From contig NZ_CANLKR010000001.1 of NCBI RefSeq assembly GCF_947491715.1, positions 186,001 through 250,000 of the forward strand: a stretch of 64,000 nucleotides of DNA, in the 5' to 3' direction. The notes below the pieces were generated by a model. That model did no database searches. It was not told the DNA's origin and was given only the letters and a program-made list of their open reading frames with translations. Made by a program: the position numbers and the translations under genes. Below, one piece after another: positions 19,272-28,449 of the stretch (within the stretch, counting starts at the first letter, position 1; every line of letters starts with the position of its first letter). The stretch comes from an uncultured Shewanella sp. (GTDB lineage Bacteria; Pseudomonadota; Gammaproteobacteria; Enterobacterales; Shewanellaceae).

Positions 19272-20234
19272 ATGATTAAGCAAAAAGGATTATCACTGGT
19301 TGAACTCATGGTTGCCATGTTGATTGGCTTATTTTTGATTGCAGGCGTATTCACTCTTTTTGTTCTTTCTTCTAATAATGTCACAACGACTAGCCATTTT
19401 AATCAATTGCAAGAACAAGGTCGTATTGCCCTTGATTTCATTGAACGAGACTTACAAATGCAAGGTTTTATGGCCGAGTTGACGGGAGAAGATTTTGTAT
19501 TGGGCATTAACACCCGCAACAATGCTCCCATTCTCTCGAATGAGCAAGACTGTATTGGAAGTGGGGTGAATAATGCCAGCTTCCCTAATAGTGAGCCTGC
19601 ACATTTCAGGCTACTTTGGGGGTATGAGCAGGGAGTTAGTGCTGAGACGTTAGAGTGTTTGACAGGGGTATTGACTCATACTGATGTCTTACAGCTTAAA
19701 CGACTTATTGGTCCAAATGTCACTTCCTTTGATGATAATCGTTATTACACGGCAATTTCAGCCAATGAAGTGGTTTTTTTTGCTGGCGATCAGGCGGTAC
19801 CAACACTTGATAATGCTCGTTTTTGGGAGTATCAGCATCATGTTTACTTTATTCAAGAGAATAATGGCATGCCAGTGCTCATGCGTAGAATTTTAGCCAA
19901 TGGGGGGATGAAAACCTCAAGTAGCGTAGAGCAACTCGTTGAAGGTGTTGAAAATATCAGAGTGTTATATGGTTTTGATAATGATGGTGATTTAACGGTC
20001 GATAGTTTTATGCCGGCGGAGGACGTCACTGAACTGATGTGGGATAAAGGGGCCATGGCATTGCGAGTATTTGTGCTGATCCGCACGCTTTTTGAAGATA
20101 AACATTTTACAAATTCTGTCGAGTATCGGTTAGGTGACAAAACAGTAGGTCCAATAAATGATGGATATCGCCGTAAAGTCATGATGACCACATTAGTATT
20201 AGAAAACCCTCGATTGTCTAATGCGTCGCACTAA
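19272..20234 (+). CDS. pilW: Type IV pilus minor pilin PilW
   Basis: Large minor pilin of the priming complex. 320 residues. Leader MIKQKG|LSLVELMVAMLIGLF with Glu at +5, a long hydrophobic helix, then QLQEQGRIALDFIERDLQMQGF, the hallmark of the PilW/GspJ group. The rest is a globular periplasmic domain with QDCIGSG and ETLECL cysteines. It starts 13 bases after pilV and precedes pilX by ~45 bases. A G6 tract occurs near 19904. Confidence 0.9.
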   Translation: MIKQKGLSLVELMVAMLIGLFLIAGVFTLFVLSSNNVTTTSHFNQLQEQGRIALDFIERDLQMQGFMAELTGEDFVLGINTRNNAPILSNEQDCIGSGVNNASFPNSEPAHFRLLWGYEQGVSAETLECLTGVLTHTDVLQLKRLIGPNVTSFDDNRYYTAISANEVVFFAGDQAVPTLDNARFWEYQHHVYFIQENNGMPVLMRRILANGGMKTSSSVEQLVEGVENIRVLYGFDNDGDLTVDSFMPAEDVTELMWDKGAMALRVFVLIRTLFEDKHFTNSVEYRLGDKTVGPINDGYRRKVMMTTLVLENPRLSNASH

Positions 20235-20279
20235 GAAAGTGGTGCGAGAGGGAATAACGGTTAAATGAAAGGATGGATC

Positions 20280-20702
20280 ATGAAAAATCAACAAGGGATG
20301 GTGTTATTTTTCTCACTGATTGTATTACTGATCATGACGGTTATTGGCGTTGCCATTGCCATGAATGCGACGCAGTCTTTACGCATGTCTCAGGCGGGCT
20401 CGGAGAGAGTGCAAGCCAATATTGCACTTCAAGGCGCGATGAATACTGTTGTGATAAATAATGAAGGCAGTACATTAGCCAATTTAGACGATCCGCTTAT
20501 ACTAACGGATCTCACTTATAACGTCACCAGTACCTTAACACCTTTATATGAAGGCGATGTGGTTTGTGCACGTAGTGCACGTCCAACAGCAGGAATAGAG
20601 TGCCGAAAAGTTGAATTGTCCAGTGAAATTCAGTTCGGGCGTAAAGATTTGGCACAATTAACGCGAGTGTCTGGGTTAGAGCAAGAAGTATTGGCGGATT
20701 AA
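20280..20702 (+). CDS. pilX: Type IV pilus minor pilin PilX
   Basis: Minor pilin of the GspK-like type. I take the ATG at 20280 because AAAGGA lies 6 bases before it and the protein then begins MKNQQG|MVLFFSLIVLLIMTV, a proper class III leader; the ATG at 20265 would add five residues. 140 residues. Position +5 of the mature form is Phe rather than Glu, as in PilX/GspK proteins, which sit at the tip. ATQSLRMSQAGSERVQANIALQGA matches the conserved PilX segment. Its stop TAA overlaps the pilY1 start by one base (TAATG), implying translational coupling. Confidence 0.88.
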   Translation: MKNQQGMVLFFSLIVLLIMTVIGVAIAMNATQSLRMSQAGSERVQANIALQGAMNTVVINNEGSTLANLDDPLILTDLTYNVTSTLTPLYEGDVVCARSARPTAGIECRKVELSSEIQFGRKDLAQLTRVSGLEQEVLAD

Positions 20703-23700
20703 TGATGACTATGTCAATGAAAAGATTAACCCCATTAATAGCGGCAAAAAGCGTCTATTTCATTTTATTTTTCATTATTTCCCCTCTTTCTTTTGCTGAT
20801 GATACCCAGCTTTATGTGTTTGAGTCTTCAGCTCGCTCGGGTGTGCGGCCGCAAGTATTAATTGTGTTTGATACTTCCGGCAGTATGGGGGATAGCGAAG
20901 AAACGGAGACGCCTTATGATAGAGGAGAGTCATTAACCGCTTCAACCAAACTTTATTATGCAAAAGGCGGAGGGGAGGTGCCTGCACTTAATAGCACAAA
21001 TTTCATACTCCATAGCAATAATGGTTGTAAGGCTTCCTATTCTTTTTTAGAAGGTTTTGGTTTCTTTACTGGTTTTATACGTGAATACACCTTTGTGGGG
21101 GACAGTGGTAGCTGGTCAGAGTTACCTGATGAGCTTGCAAGTAGTATTTACACCACTGATTGCTTTGAAGATTTTGAAAACAGTGAGGCACTTGAATTTA
21201 TCAATGCCAGTGATATGGCGCAAGGGTTACCTGTGGATAGCTTAGGCTCTCAAGCCTCGCCAGTCCCTTATACCTATGTCAATTCAAGTTCCTCAGACGC
21301 TGATATAGAAAGTGCGCTGAATAAGGCGAAATTGACTAATTTAGGGATAGGAAAGTCAGTTACTTTTTATACTGAACGTTATGTGACTTGGTATCACAGT
21401 GATAATGTCACTCAGACGTCAACAAGAATGGATATTGCTAAGCGAGTCATTGAAGATACCATAGTGACGACCCCAAGTGTAGATTTTGGTTTAGCGGTGT
21501 TTAATGCCAATTCTAATAGAGGTAGAAATCCTAAACATGGTGGTAGAATCATATCAGGGATCAAGCGCTTAGATGCTAGTGGTAAGCAAGCATTAATTAA
21601 TACGATAAATAGCTTAGAGGATGATGGTAGTACGCCGTTATGCGAAACCTTGTATGAAGTTTATCGTTACTTTGCTGGTAAATCAGTTGAATACGGAGAT
21701 AAAGATAATAGATCAACACCTAGCCGAGATACCAGTATAGAGTTGGATGGCAGCTACATTTCTCCCTTCGATGCCAGTCAGTGTGCGAATCGTGCCTATG
21801 TGGTGTATATCACAGATGGTGAACCAACCAGTGATACCCATGCCAATACAAGTATTGCTGGTTTACCTGGTTATCGTAGTGGTGAGATTGTTGATGGCAG
21901 TTATTTACCAGCTTTAGCGGGGATATTAAATCGTGAAGATGTGAATACCAACCTTGCGGGCGAGCAATATGTCACGACTTTTACCATAGGCTTTAGTGAA
22001 GGGGCTACCGATGCGGAGCCGATATTACAAGCGGCGGCAGATTATGGCGGCGGATTGTACTTTGCCGCTAACGACGCGTCTCAATTACAAGCGGCATTGC
22101 AGCAAATTTTTTCACAAATTCTAGAAGTTAATGCCAGTTTTACCTCACCTTCCATTGCTAGCAATAATTTTGATCGTACTCAAACTTTTGACTCTGTTTA
22201 CTATGCGATGTTTCTCCCCAATAAAGGCCCAAGGTGGCGGGGTAACCTGAAAAAATTTAAGGTGACCAGCACAGGGGATATCGTTGACAAGAATGATACA
22301 CTGGCCATAGGGCCTGATGGAAACTTAAGATCATCAGCATGTTCCTATTGGACAGCCAACAGCACTTGTAGTGCTGCCAGTGGTGGGGGAGACGGTAATG
22401 ATGTGCGTATTGGAGGGGTTGCTGAGCATTTAGCGTTAAATAGCAGTCGTCTGTTATATGGTGATTTTGGCAGTACTGGTGCCTTAATGGCATTTTCAAA
22501 AGCGAATGCGGCTAGCCGTGCGGGTAGTGAAGATGACTTAGCCAATTACATGGGAGTGGCGCGATCTCAATTAGATGAATTGTTTAATTGGGCACAAGGT
22601 CAAGATGTCGATGATGATGATAATGATGGCAGTACCTCAGATAATCGCTTAGATATCTTTGGCGATCCATTGCACTCTAAACCGTTAGCCATCAATTTTG
22701 GTACACATGCTGAGCCTGATTTACGTATTCTTGTAGGAACCAATCACGGGGCCTTGCATATGTTCGCAGACACGGGAGATGACGTGTTCGAGTCTTGGGC
22801 TTTTATGCCCTATGAGTTATTACCCAATTTAGTGGATTTAAAGGTGAATGTGCCAACAGGGGTACACTCAGTTTATGGACTCGATAGTCCTGCTGTTGCT
22901 TATGTGGAAATGGGGGGGGAAGGGGTAGAAAAAGCATGGGTATTTTTTGGCATGCGCCGAGGTGGGAAATCCTATTATGCATTAGATATTACACAGCCTG
23001 ATAGCCCTAAAATGATGTGGAAAATAGATTCTGGAACAGCGGGAATGAATGAGCTTGGGCAGACTTGGTCGCAACCTGTGATTACTTTTATTCCTAAAGC
23101 CAGTATGGCGCTTGAAAGTGAGGGGATGTCACCCGTATTAATTGTGGGGGCTGGATACTCTCCAGCAACAAAAGATGGAGCCGAGCAAGGTACACCCGAC
23201 TCTCAAGGGAGAGGGGTATTTATTATCGATGCCAAAACTGGTGAGCTTATTCATGCTTTTGGCCATATGACGGGGAGTAAAGTGACAAACATTCCGACAC
23301 TTGTCGACAGTATACCCAATGCCGTTGCAGTATTAGATGCGAATGGCGATCAGTTAACGGACAGGATTTATGCATCCGATACCGGCGGGAATATTTGGAG
23401 GATGGACTTACCCACTAGCGATCCATTCGATAGTGAACATCCTTGGACCGCTTTTAAATTTGCTGAGTTAACCCAAGAGGGGCTAGAGAATGATAGGCGT
23501 TTTTATTCAGAGCCCGTTGCTGTGCAAACTGTTTTTACAAATATATCGGAAGTCACTATTGAAGAAGGCGGGGAGACAAGCACGACAGTAACGTATCAAA
23601 ATGTGCCCTATGATGCTGTGGTGATAGGCTCTGGACATAGGCCTCAGCCTTCAGACTTATCAAGACATGATAAGTTTTTTACTTTGCAAGATCGTAATGT

Positions 23701-24229
23701 GGTGACGCGATCTTTTGTTGACTATGACGATACTCCTGCGCCTATTAGGCTTGAAAACCTCTATGATGTGACTTCCAGTCCTCCTGCTAACCAATCAGAG
23801 CATGTGGCCTTTGGATTAAAACGAGGCTGGTATTATCATTTTGCTGATGAGGGAGAAAAAAGCTTAGCAGCAGCAACAATTGTGGATGGAACCGTTTTTT
23901 TTACCTCTTATGTTCCGGGAGATTTAAGTGACTCTGATCTGTGCCTAATATCAGGGATGGGGCGTTTATATGGTTTTAATTTGCACCGAGGTACTCGGGC
24001 TTATACGCATGAATATTTAGAAATGGGAGAAAGGGTGCCCGATACACCGCAGTTGGTTATTCCTGCAAATGGAAGTGATGACAGTTATATGTATCTGATT
24101 GGTATTGGCGCCGCGGGAGAAGAAATGGAAAAAGTTGATGATCCTCTCGATGTCTGTCCGCCTGAAGATCAGCAATGCATAGGAGGCCAGCCAGGTGTCA
24201 ATCTGATTTATGTGCATGGACACGAGTAA
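20702..24229 (+). CDS. pilY1: PilY1-family pilus tip adhesin with VWA domain and beta-propeller
   Basis: Large secreted/pilus-associated protein that works with minor pilins in pilus extension, adhesion and surface sensing. 1175 residues. Signal peptide to about residue 32 (SFA|DDT; starts at the first ATG or at MKRLTP, codon 6). The von Willebrand A-like region has the MIDAS motif FDTSGSM (D57, S59, S61) and YVVYITDGEPTSD. The C-terminal PilY1 propeller shows FGDPLHSKPL, ILVGTNHGALHMF, VFFGMRRGGKSYYALDI and an EF-hand-like calcium loop DANGDQLTDRIYASD near residue 879. An Asp-rich stretch DVDDDDNDGSTSDN lies before the propeller. A G8 tract at 22912-22919 is within the propeller coding region. 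Confidence 0.93.
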   Translation: MMTMSMKRLTPLIAAKSVYFILFFIISPLSFADDTQLYVFESSARSGVRPQVLIVFDTSGSMGDSEETETPYDRGESLTASTKLYYAKGGGEVPALNSTNFILHSNNGCKASYSFLEGFGFFTGFIREYTFVGDSGSWSELPDELASSIYTTDCFEDFENSEALEFINASDMAQGLPVDSLGSQASPVPYTYVNSSSSDADIESALNKAKLTNLGIGKSVTFYTERYVTWYHSDNVTQTSTRMDIAKRVIEDTIVTTPSVDFGLAVFNANSNRGRNPKHGGRIISGIKRLDASGKQALINTINSLEDDGSTPLCETLYEVYRYFAGKSVEYGDKDNRSTPSRDTSIELDGSYISPFDASQCANRAYVVYITDGEPTSDTHANTSIAGLPGYRSGEIVDGSYLPALAGILNREDVNTNLAGEQYVTTFTIGFSEGATDAEPILQAAADYGGGLYFAANDASQLQAALQQIFSQILEVNASFTSPSIASNNFDRTQTFDSVYYAMFLPNKGPRWRGNLKKFKVTSTGDIVDKNDTLAIGPDGNLRSSACSYWTANSTCSAASGGGDGNDVRIGGVAEHLALNSSRLLYGDFGSTGALMAFSKANAASRAGSEDDLANYMGVARSQLDELFNWAQGQDVDDDDNDGSTSDNRLDIFGDPLHSKPLAINFGTHAEPDLRILVGTNHGALHMFADTGDDVFESWAFMPYELLPNLVDLKVNVPTGVHSVYGLDSPAVAYVEMGGEGVEKAWVFFGMRRGGKSYYALDITQPDSPKMMWKIDSGTAGMNELGQTWSQPVITFIPKASMALESEGMSPVLIVGAGYSPATKDGAEQGTPDSQGRGVFIIDAKTGELIHAFGHMTGSKVTNIPTLVDSIPNAVAVLDANGDQLTDRIYASDTGGNIWRMDLPTSDPFDSEHPWTAFKFAELTQEGLENDRRFYSEPVAVQTVFTNISEVTIEEGGETSTTVTYQNVPYDAVVIGSGHRPQPSDLSRHDKFFTLQDRNVVTRSFVDYDDTPAPIRLENLYDVTSSPPANQSEHVAFGLKRGWYYHFADEGEKSLAAATIVDGTVFFTSYVPGDLSDSDLCLISGMGRLYGFNLHRGTRAYTHEYLEMGERVPDTPQLVIPANGSDDSYMYLIGIGAAGEEMEKVDDPLDVCPPEDQQCIGGQPGVNLIYVHGHE

Positions 24230-24263
24230 AGAGTGATTAGAATTTGTGGGTTAAGGAGTGAAC

Positions 24264-24659
24264 ATGCAAGTGCGTTATTATCGATATGGATATTCTTTAG
24301 TTGAATTAATGATAGTTGTGGTGATTATTGGGATCTTAGCGTCGATTGCTTATCCTATGTATACAGATTATATGGCGCGAATGGCTCGCAGTGAGGCCAT
24401 TACGGCATTAACGCGTTTGAGTAATCTACAAGAACAGTTTTATTTTGACAATAAAGCCTATACAACAGATTTAACGGAATTGGGTGTCAATGCCAATCCT
24501 TATATCACTGAAAAAGGGTTTTACAGTATCAGCTCCACGGGAACGGCTGGCTATACATTAGTGGCAACAGCGCAGGGGCTGCAAGCATTAAGAGATAGTG
24601 ATTGTGATGAAATAATGATGACTTTTGAAGGGAGTCGTACGCCTGAAGCTTGTTGGTAA
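24264..24659 (+). CDS. pilE: Type IV pilus minor pilin PilE
   Basis: Minor pilin. AAGGAG at 24253-24258 points to the ATG at 24264 rather than the GTG at 24258. 131 residues: leader MQVRYYRYG|YSLVELMIVVVIIGILASI with Glu at +5, then ARSEAITALTRLSNLQEQFYFDNKAYTTDL, the hallmark of PilE/ComP-type minor pilins, and a C-terminal disulfide pair (SDCDEIMMTFEGSRTPEACW). It ends the pilV-W-X-Y1-E operon; the stop codon abuts the inverted-repeat element that follows. Confidence 0.92.
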   Translation: MQVRYYRYGYSLVELMIVVVIIGILASIAYPMYTDYMARMARSEAITALTRLSNLQEQFYFDNKAYTTDLTELGVNANPYITEKGFYSISSTGTAGYTLVATAQGLQALRDSDCDEIMMTFEGSRTPEACW

Positions 24660-24924
24660 TACCAATTCTATTATATAGATGATCAATTCAGAGCTTCTCA
24701 GGCTTTTCAATTCAAGGCGCATTTATTGAGAAAGGGCTATTCCCTTTAAAATGAATGCAACGCTGAAGTGGAATGTCTGAGAAGCTCACTTTGTGCGGGT
24801 TTCAACATACTTTATGCTGTGTTAGATGCTTTCGATATAGAATCACTATTAGCTTCAATCATCAGCCTTGCCTACAGCATGTTGAACTCCCGCTGAAAGA
24901 TCACTTATACAATAGAATTGGTAT
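24659..24924 (+). repeat. Inverted-repeat structured element, copy 1 (MITE-like)
   Basis: 266-bp non-coding element bounded by ATACCAAT and ATTGGTAT. The ends form a ~30-bp terminal inverted repeat (TACCAATTCTATTATATA... against its counterpart ending ...CAATAGAATTGGTA). Inside are two more paired regions: GAGCTTCTCAG (24691-24701) with CTGAGAAGCTC, and TTCAACAT.. with ACAGCATGTTGAA. A second copy lies at 48779-49043. No transposase is seen. It fills the whole gap between convergent pilE and fimT and could terminate both transcripts. Confidence 0.85.
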
Positions 24925-24926
24925 AA

Positions 24927-25436
24927 TTATTCACACTGAATATTCGTGTCGCTAGAAAACCGCACGCGGCCTGATTGACTGATAATAATGGCTTTAGAGT
25001 AACTGCTTTTTGGATCGCCTGGGCAATATTTGAGGGTGCCATTTGTTCCCGATGCCGTTCCATTATTTTGAAAACGGATGGAAATGCGATTAAAAGTCAC
25101 AAAGTCAGCATCATTAAATTTTCCGGTCGTGTAAACCAGCGTATCATCACCATCGAGTTTATTCGCTTCATTATCATCAAAGAAAACATCAAGTCCTTCA
25201 TGCCATTGATTTGAACAGATATTATCTGTCAAAGGGCATACGGTTACTGTTTGCTCATAATTCATAGCTTGATTGCGAGCCAATTGTAAGCTTTGTAGAA
25301 TATGACGAATATTGGAGTCTGCCCTTAAATGATGATAAATCGCCGTTAAAGAAGGCACAGCCACGACAATGAGCGTGATAGCAACGGCTAAAACGGTCAT
25401 TAATTCAATAAGGGTGAAACCCTGTTTCATTTTCAT
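24927..25436 (-). CDS. fimT: GspH/FimT-family pseudopilin
   Basis: Minor pilin or pseudopilin of the type IV pilus/competence machinery. 169 residues from ATG 25436; an in-frame TTG at 25448 sits on top of its AAGG and is unlikely, and ATG 25430 is a further option. Leader MKMKQG|FTLIELMTVLAVAITL with Glu at +5, then the GspH/FimT signature SLQLARNQAMNYEQTVTVCP. The C-terminus IIISQSGRVRF is typical. It is convergent with the pilV-pilE operon, so it has separate transcription although its job is the same. Confidence 0.88.
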   Translation of the reverse strand: MKMKQGFTLIELMTVLAVAITLIVVAVPSLTAIYHHLRADSNIRHILQSLQLARNQAMNYEQTVTVCPLTDNICSNQWHEGLDVFFDDNEANKLDGDDTLVYTTGKFNDADFVTFNRISIRFQNNGTASGTNGTLKYCPGDPKSSYSKAIIISQSGRVRFSSDTNIQCE

Positions 25437-26083
<647 letters not shown>

Positions 26084-26133
26084 TCATGATTATTGGCTAT
26101 CGCGAATAAGGTATTACTGTTTATGTGTATACA

Positions 26134-26176
26134 GTTATCCTCCACAGTGGGTTAATGACTCACTGTGGAGGATAAC
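26134..26176 (+). other. 16-bp perfect hairpin after glnB
   Basis: Perfect inverted repeat GTTATCCTCCACAGTG/CACTGTGGAGGATAAC with an 11-base loop (26150-26160), 50 bases after the glnB stop. No T-run follows, so it is not a classic terminator; it may protect the 3' end of the glnB mRNA. Confidence 0.7.
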
Positions 26177-26182
26177 TTTAAG

Positions 26183-26232
26183 AAAGAGATAATAAAAAAC
26201 CACTTTTATAAGTGGTTTTTTATTATCTCTTT
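26183..26232 (-). terminator. Bidirectional terminator between glnB and the tRNA operon
   Basis: Perfect 23-bp inverted repeat with core AACCACTT/AAGTGGTT and a 4-base loop, flanked by A/T runs. It lies just past the last tRNA on the minus strand and downstream of glnB on the plus strand, so it serves both. Confidence 0.88.
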
Positions 26233-26238
26233 TAGATA

Positions 26239-26314
26239 TGGTACCGGCACCAAGAGTCGAACTCGGGACCTACTGATTACAAGTCAGTTGATCTACCAAC
26301 TGAGTTATACCGGC
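26239..26314 (-). tRNA. tRNA-Thr(UGU), degenerate last copy
   Basis: 76 bases with encoded CCA and anticodon TGT. It differs from the two other tRNA-Thr copies by four substitutions: C6U, G10A, G24U and C72U. The last three weaken or break pairs: G1-C72 becomes G-U, and D-stem pairs 10-25 and 11-24 become mismatches; C6U gives U6-G67. Anticodon and T arms are unchanged. It is the 3'-most gene of the operon and may be a decaying, poorly folding copy. Confidence 0.85.
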
Positions 26315-26349
26315 TTTTTAATAAATTGATAAATCAATTTATATCTAGA

Positions 26350-26425
26350 TGGTGCCCGAACCCGGAATCGAACCAGGGACACGAGGATTTTCAATCCTCT
26401 GCTCTACCGACTGAGCTATTCGGGC
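26350..26425 (-). tRNA. tRNA-Phe(GAA)
   Basis: 76 bases, CCA encoded, anticodon GAA in loop TTGAAAA, acceptor GCCCGAA/TTCGGGC. Fifth gene of the operon; identical to the other two tRNA-Phe copies by eye. Confidence 0.97.
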
Positions 26426-26451
26426 TAAATTTTTTAACTTTAATTGAGAAG

Positions 26452-26527
<76 letters not shown>

Positions 26528-26565
26528 TTATTTTAATGAGCTGATAATTCAACTTATTTTAAATA

Positions 26566-26641
26566 TGGTGCCCGAACCCGGAATCGAACCAGGGACACGA
26601 GGATTTTCAATCCTCTGCTCTACCGACTGAGCTATTCGGGC
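26566..26641 (-). tRNA. tRNA-Phe(GAA)
   Basis: 76 bases, CCA encoded, anticodon GAA; same sequence as the other tRNA-Phe genes here. Third gene of the operon. Confidence 0.97.
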
Positions 26642-26654
26642 TAAATTTGAGAAT

Positions 26655-26730
<76 letters not shown>

Positions 26731-26756
26731 TTACCTTACACTCGTTTCATCAAAAG

Positions 26757-26832
26757 TGGTGCCCGAACCCGGAATCGAACCAGGGACACGAGGATTTTCA
26801 ATCCTCTGCTCTACCGACTGAGCTATTCGGGC
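26757..26832 (-). tRNA. tRNA-Phe(GAA), first gene of the operon
   Basis: 76 bases, CCA encoded, anticodon GAA. First gene of the minus-strand (Phe-Thr)x3 operon, ~50 bases downstream of a strong promoter. Confidence 0.97.
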
Positions 26833-26885
26833 ATTTTTTGACTACACACGATTTGCTTTTCAGCATCTCGTTTTGGAGTGCGCGT

Positions 26886-26914
26886 ATAATATAGTGGCGA
26901 TCCTTTCGCTGCAA
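26886..26914 (-). promoter_or_regulatory. Promoter of the tRNA operon with GC-rich discriminator
   Basis: Minus strand TTGCAG, 17-base spacer, TATTAT, followed by ACGCGCACTCC. The GC-rich stretch right after the -10 is the type of discriminator that makes stable-RNA promoters subject to stringent (ppGpp) control. The remaining gap to yceJ (26915-27172) is AT-rich and I see nothing definite in it. Confidence 0.75.
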
Positions 26915-27172
26915 GTCCTTTTTGTTATCTCGTTACTATTCGATTAGTTAATATGCAAAGTGTGTTTTTTATGATCCAATTGATGGTTTTTTAATGGAAT
27001 GAAGTGAGTTATTCAATAAGACTACTTCGTTAGGAAGGGGAATGTTTTTGTTATTAACTTGAAATAATCAATCTGTCTTTCTAAAAAATCGAATTTAATC
27101 TTCTATTTTTATTGATTTTAATTTGATAGTTTCTCGGTATGATATCGAAAAGTGTAAAACATAAGGCATGGT

Positions 27173-27724
27173 ATGTTTCGAAATACAAGCAGTAGATATG
27201 GTATTGTCACTATCATTGTACATTGGGTGAGTGCATTTGCCGTGATTGGACTTTTTTGTTTAGGATTTTGGATGGTGGATTTAACCTATTACAGTACTTG
27301 GTATAAAACTGCGCCACATATTCACAAAAGTCTCGGTGTTTTGTTATTGTTTCTGACCATTTTGCGCTTGGCTTGGCGATGGGGAAACCCTAAGCCCTTG
27401 AGTGATGCTCAACATAAGCCATGGGAAAGAAAGATTAGCCATTATGTACATTTATTCATTTACTTATTTATGTTTGCCATCATGGGTAGTGGTTATTTGA
27501 TTTCAACAGCAGATGATAGAGGTATTTGGGTGTTTGATTGGTTTGAATTAGCCAGTCTAGGGCAATTATTTAATGATCAAGCCGATATTGCGGGTTTAAT
27601 TCACCAAGTATTGGCTTATAGCTTAATCGGGCTAGTGATCCTTCATTGCCTGGGTGCATTAAAACACCACTTTGTCGATAAAGATAACACTCTCATGAAA
27701 ATGTTAAAAATAACGTCTAAATAA
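27173..27724 (+). CDS. yceJ: Cytochrome b561 family protein
   Basis: Inner-membrane di-heme b-type cytochrome that passes electrons, probably from the quinone pool. 183 residues with four hydrophobic helices. The heme-ligand histidines are in place: H17 in IIVHWVSAF, H50/H52 in PHIHKSLG, H in KISHYVHLF and H in LIHQVLAYSLIGLVILHCLG. It is followed after 71 bases by yceI on the same strand; E. coli has the same yceJ-yceI pairing. AAGG precedes the ATG. Confidence 0.9.
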   Translation: MFRNTSSRYGIVTIIVHWVSAFAVIGLFCLGFWMVDLTYYSTWYKTAPHIHKSLGVLLLFLTILRLAWRWGNPKPLSDAQHKPWERKISHYVHLFIYLFMFAIMGSGYLISTADDRGIWVFDWFELASLGQLFNDQADIAGLIHQVLAYSLIGLVILHCLGALKHHFVDKDNTLMKMLKITSK

Positions 27725-27795
27725 GACAAGTGATAAAAAGGTTAAATGTAAAACAAATTAGCTTGAACCAACTGTAAATATTTAGGGATTTTAAT

Positions 27796-28371
27796 ATGAA
27801 AAAGCATTTATTATCAATGACATTATCTACGTCATTATTATTTGGTGGTATGGCGCAAGCTGCTGACTATGTCATTGATACTCAGGGCGCGCATGCGTCA
27901 ATTGAATTTAGAGTGAGCCATTTAGGCTATAGCTTTGTCGTGGGTCGTTTCAATGAGTTTGAAGGGGAATTTAGTTTCGACAAAGATAAACTAGCCGATG
28001 CTAAAGTGAATGTGATTATCAATACTGCAAGTGTTGACTCAAACCATGCTGAGCGTGATAAGCATTTGCGTGGTGGTGATTTTCTAAATGTGGATAAATT
28101 TCCTAAAGCAAGCTTCACGTCCACATCAGTTGTGGATAAAGGAGAGGGAAATTTCATCATTAATGGGGACTTCACGTTAAATGGTGTCACCAAACCTTTA
28201 GCGATTAAGGCTCATGAAATCGGTGAAGGAAAAGATCCTTGGGGGGGGTATCGTGCAGGATTTGAGGGAACCACCGAGTTTGCGCTTAAAGATTACAATA
28301 TTAAAATGGACTTAGGCCCCGCATCGAGTCATGTTAAGTTGGATTTAGTTGTTGAAGGAATTAAACAATAA
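27796..28371 (+). CDS. yceI: YceI-family periplasmic lipid-binding protein
   Basis: Periplasmic lipocalin-like beta-barrel that binds polyisoprenoid lipids. 191 residues; signal peptide ends [10 protein letters not shown] at residue 22. YceI signatures are visible: [55 protein letters not shown] and the C-terminal [19 protein letters not shown]. It follows the b561 gene and ends with a strong terminator, so the two form one unit. A run of eight G residues (28241-28248) encodes WGGY and could be slippage-prone. Confidence 0.95.
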   Translation: MKKHLLSMTLSTSLLFGGMAQAADYVIDTQGAHASIEFRVSHLGYSFVVGRFNEFEGEFSFDKDKLADAKVNVIINTASVDSNHAERDKHLRGGDFLNVDKFPKASFTSTSVVDKGEGNFIINGDFTLNGVTKPLAIKAHEIGEGKDPWGGYRAGFEGTTEFALKDYNIKMDLGPASSHVKLDLVVEGIKQ

Positions 28372-28420
28372 ACGAGTGTTATGCAGATAAAGTATCAGGC
28401 ATTCATACGCTTATTAATAT

Positions 28421-28449
28421 AAAAAAGGCCCATTTAATGGGCTTTTTTT
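28421..28449 (+). terminator. Bidirectional terminator after yceI
   Basis: GCCCAT/ATGGGC stem with A-run before and T7 after; it also ends at the stop codon of the minus-strand XRE-cupin gene. Confidence 0.88.

Noticed and set aside
24659..24924. Insertion sequence
   Set aside because: No open frame of transposase size or similarity lies inside either copy, so only a non-autonomous element or structured repeat is supported.
26113..26135. LexA-like palindrome ACTGTTTATGTGTATACAGT after glnB
   Set aside because: The spacing is CTGT-N10-ACAG instead of N8, and it lies downstream of a gene, not at a promoter.
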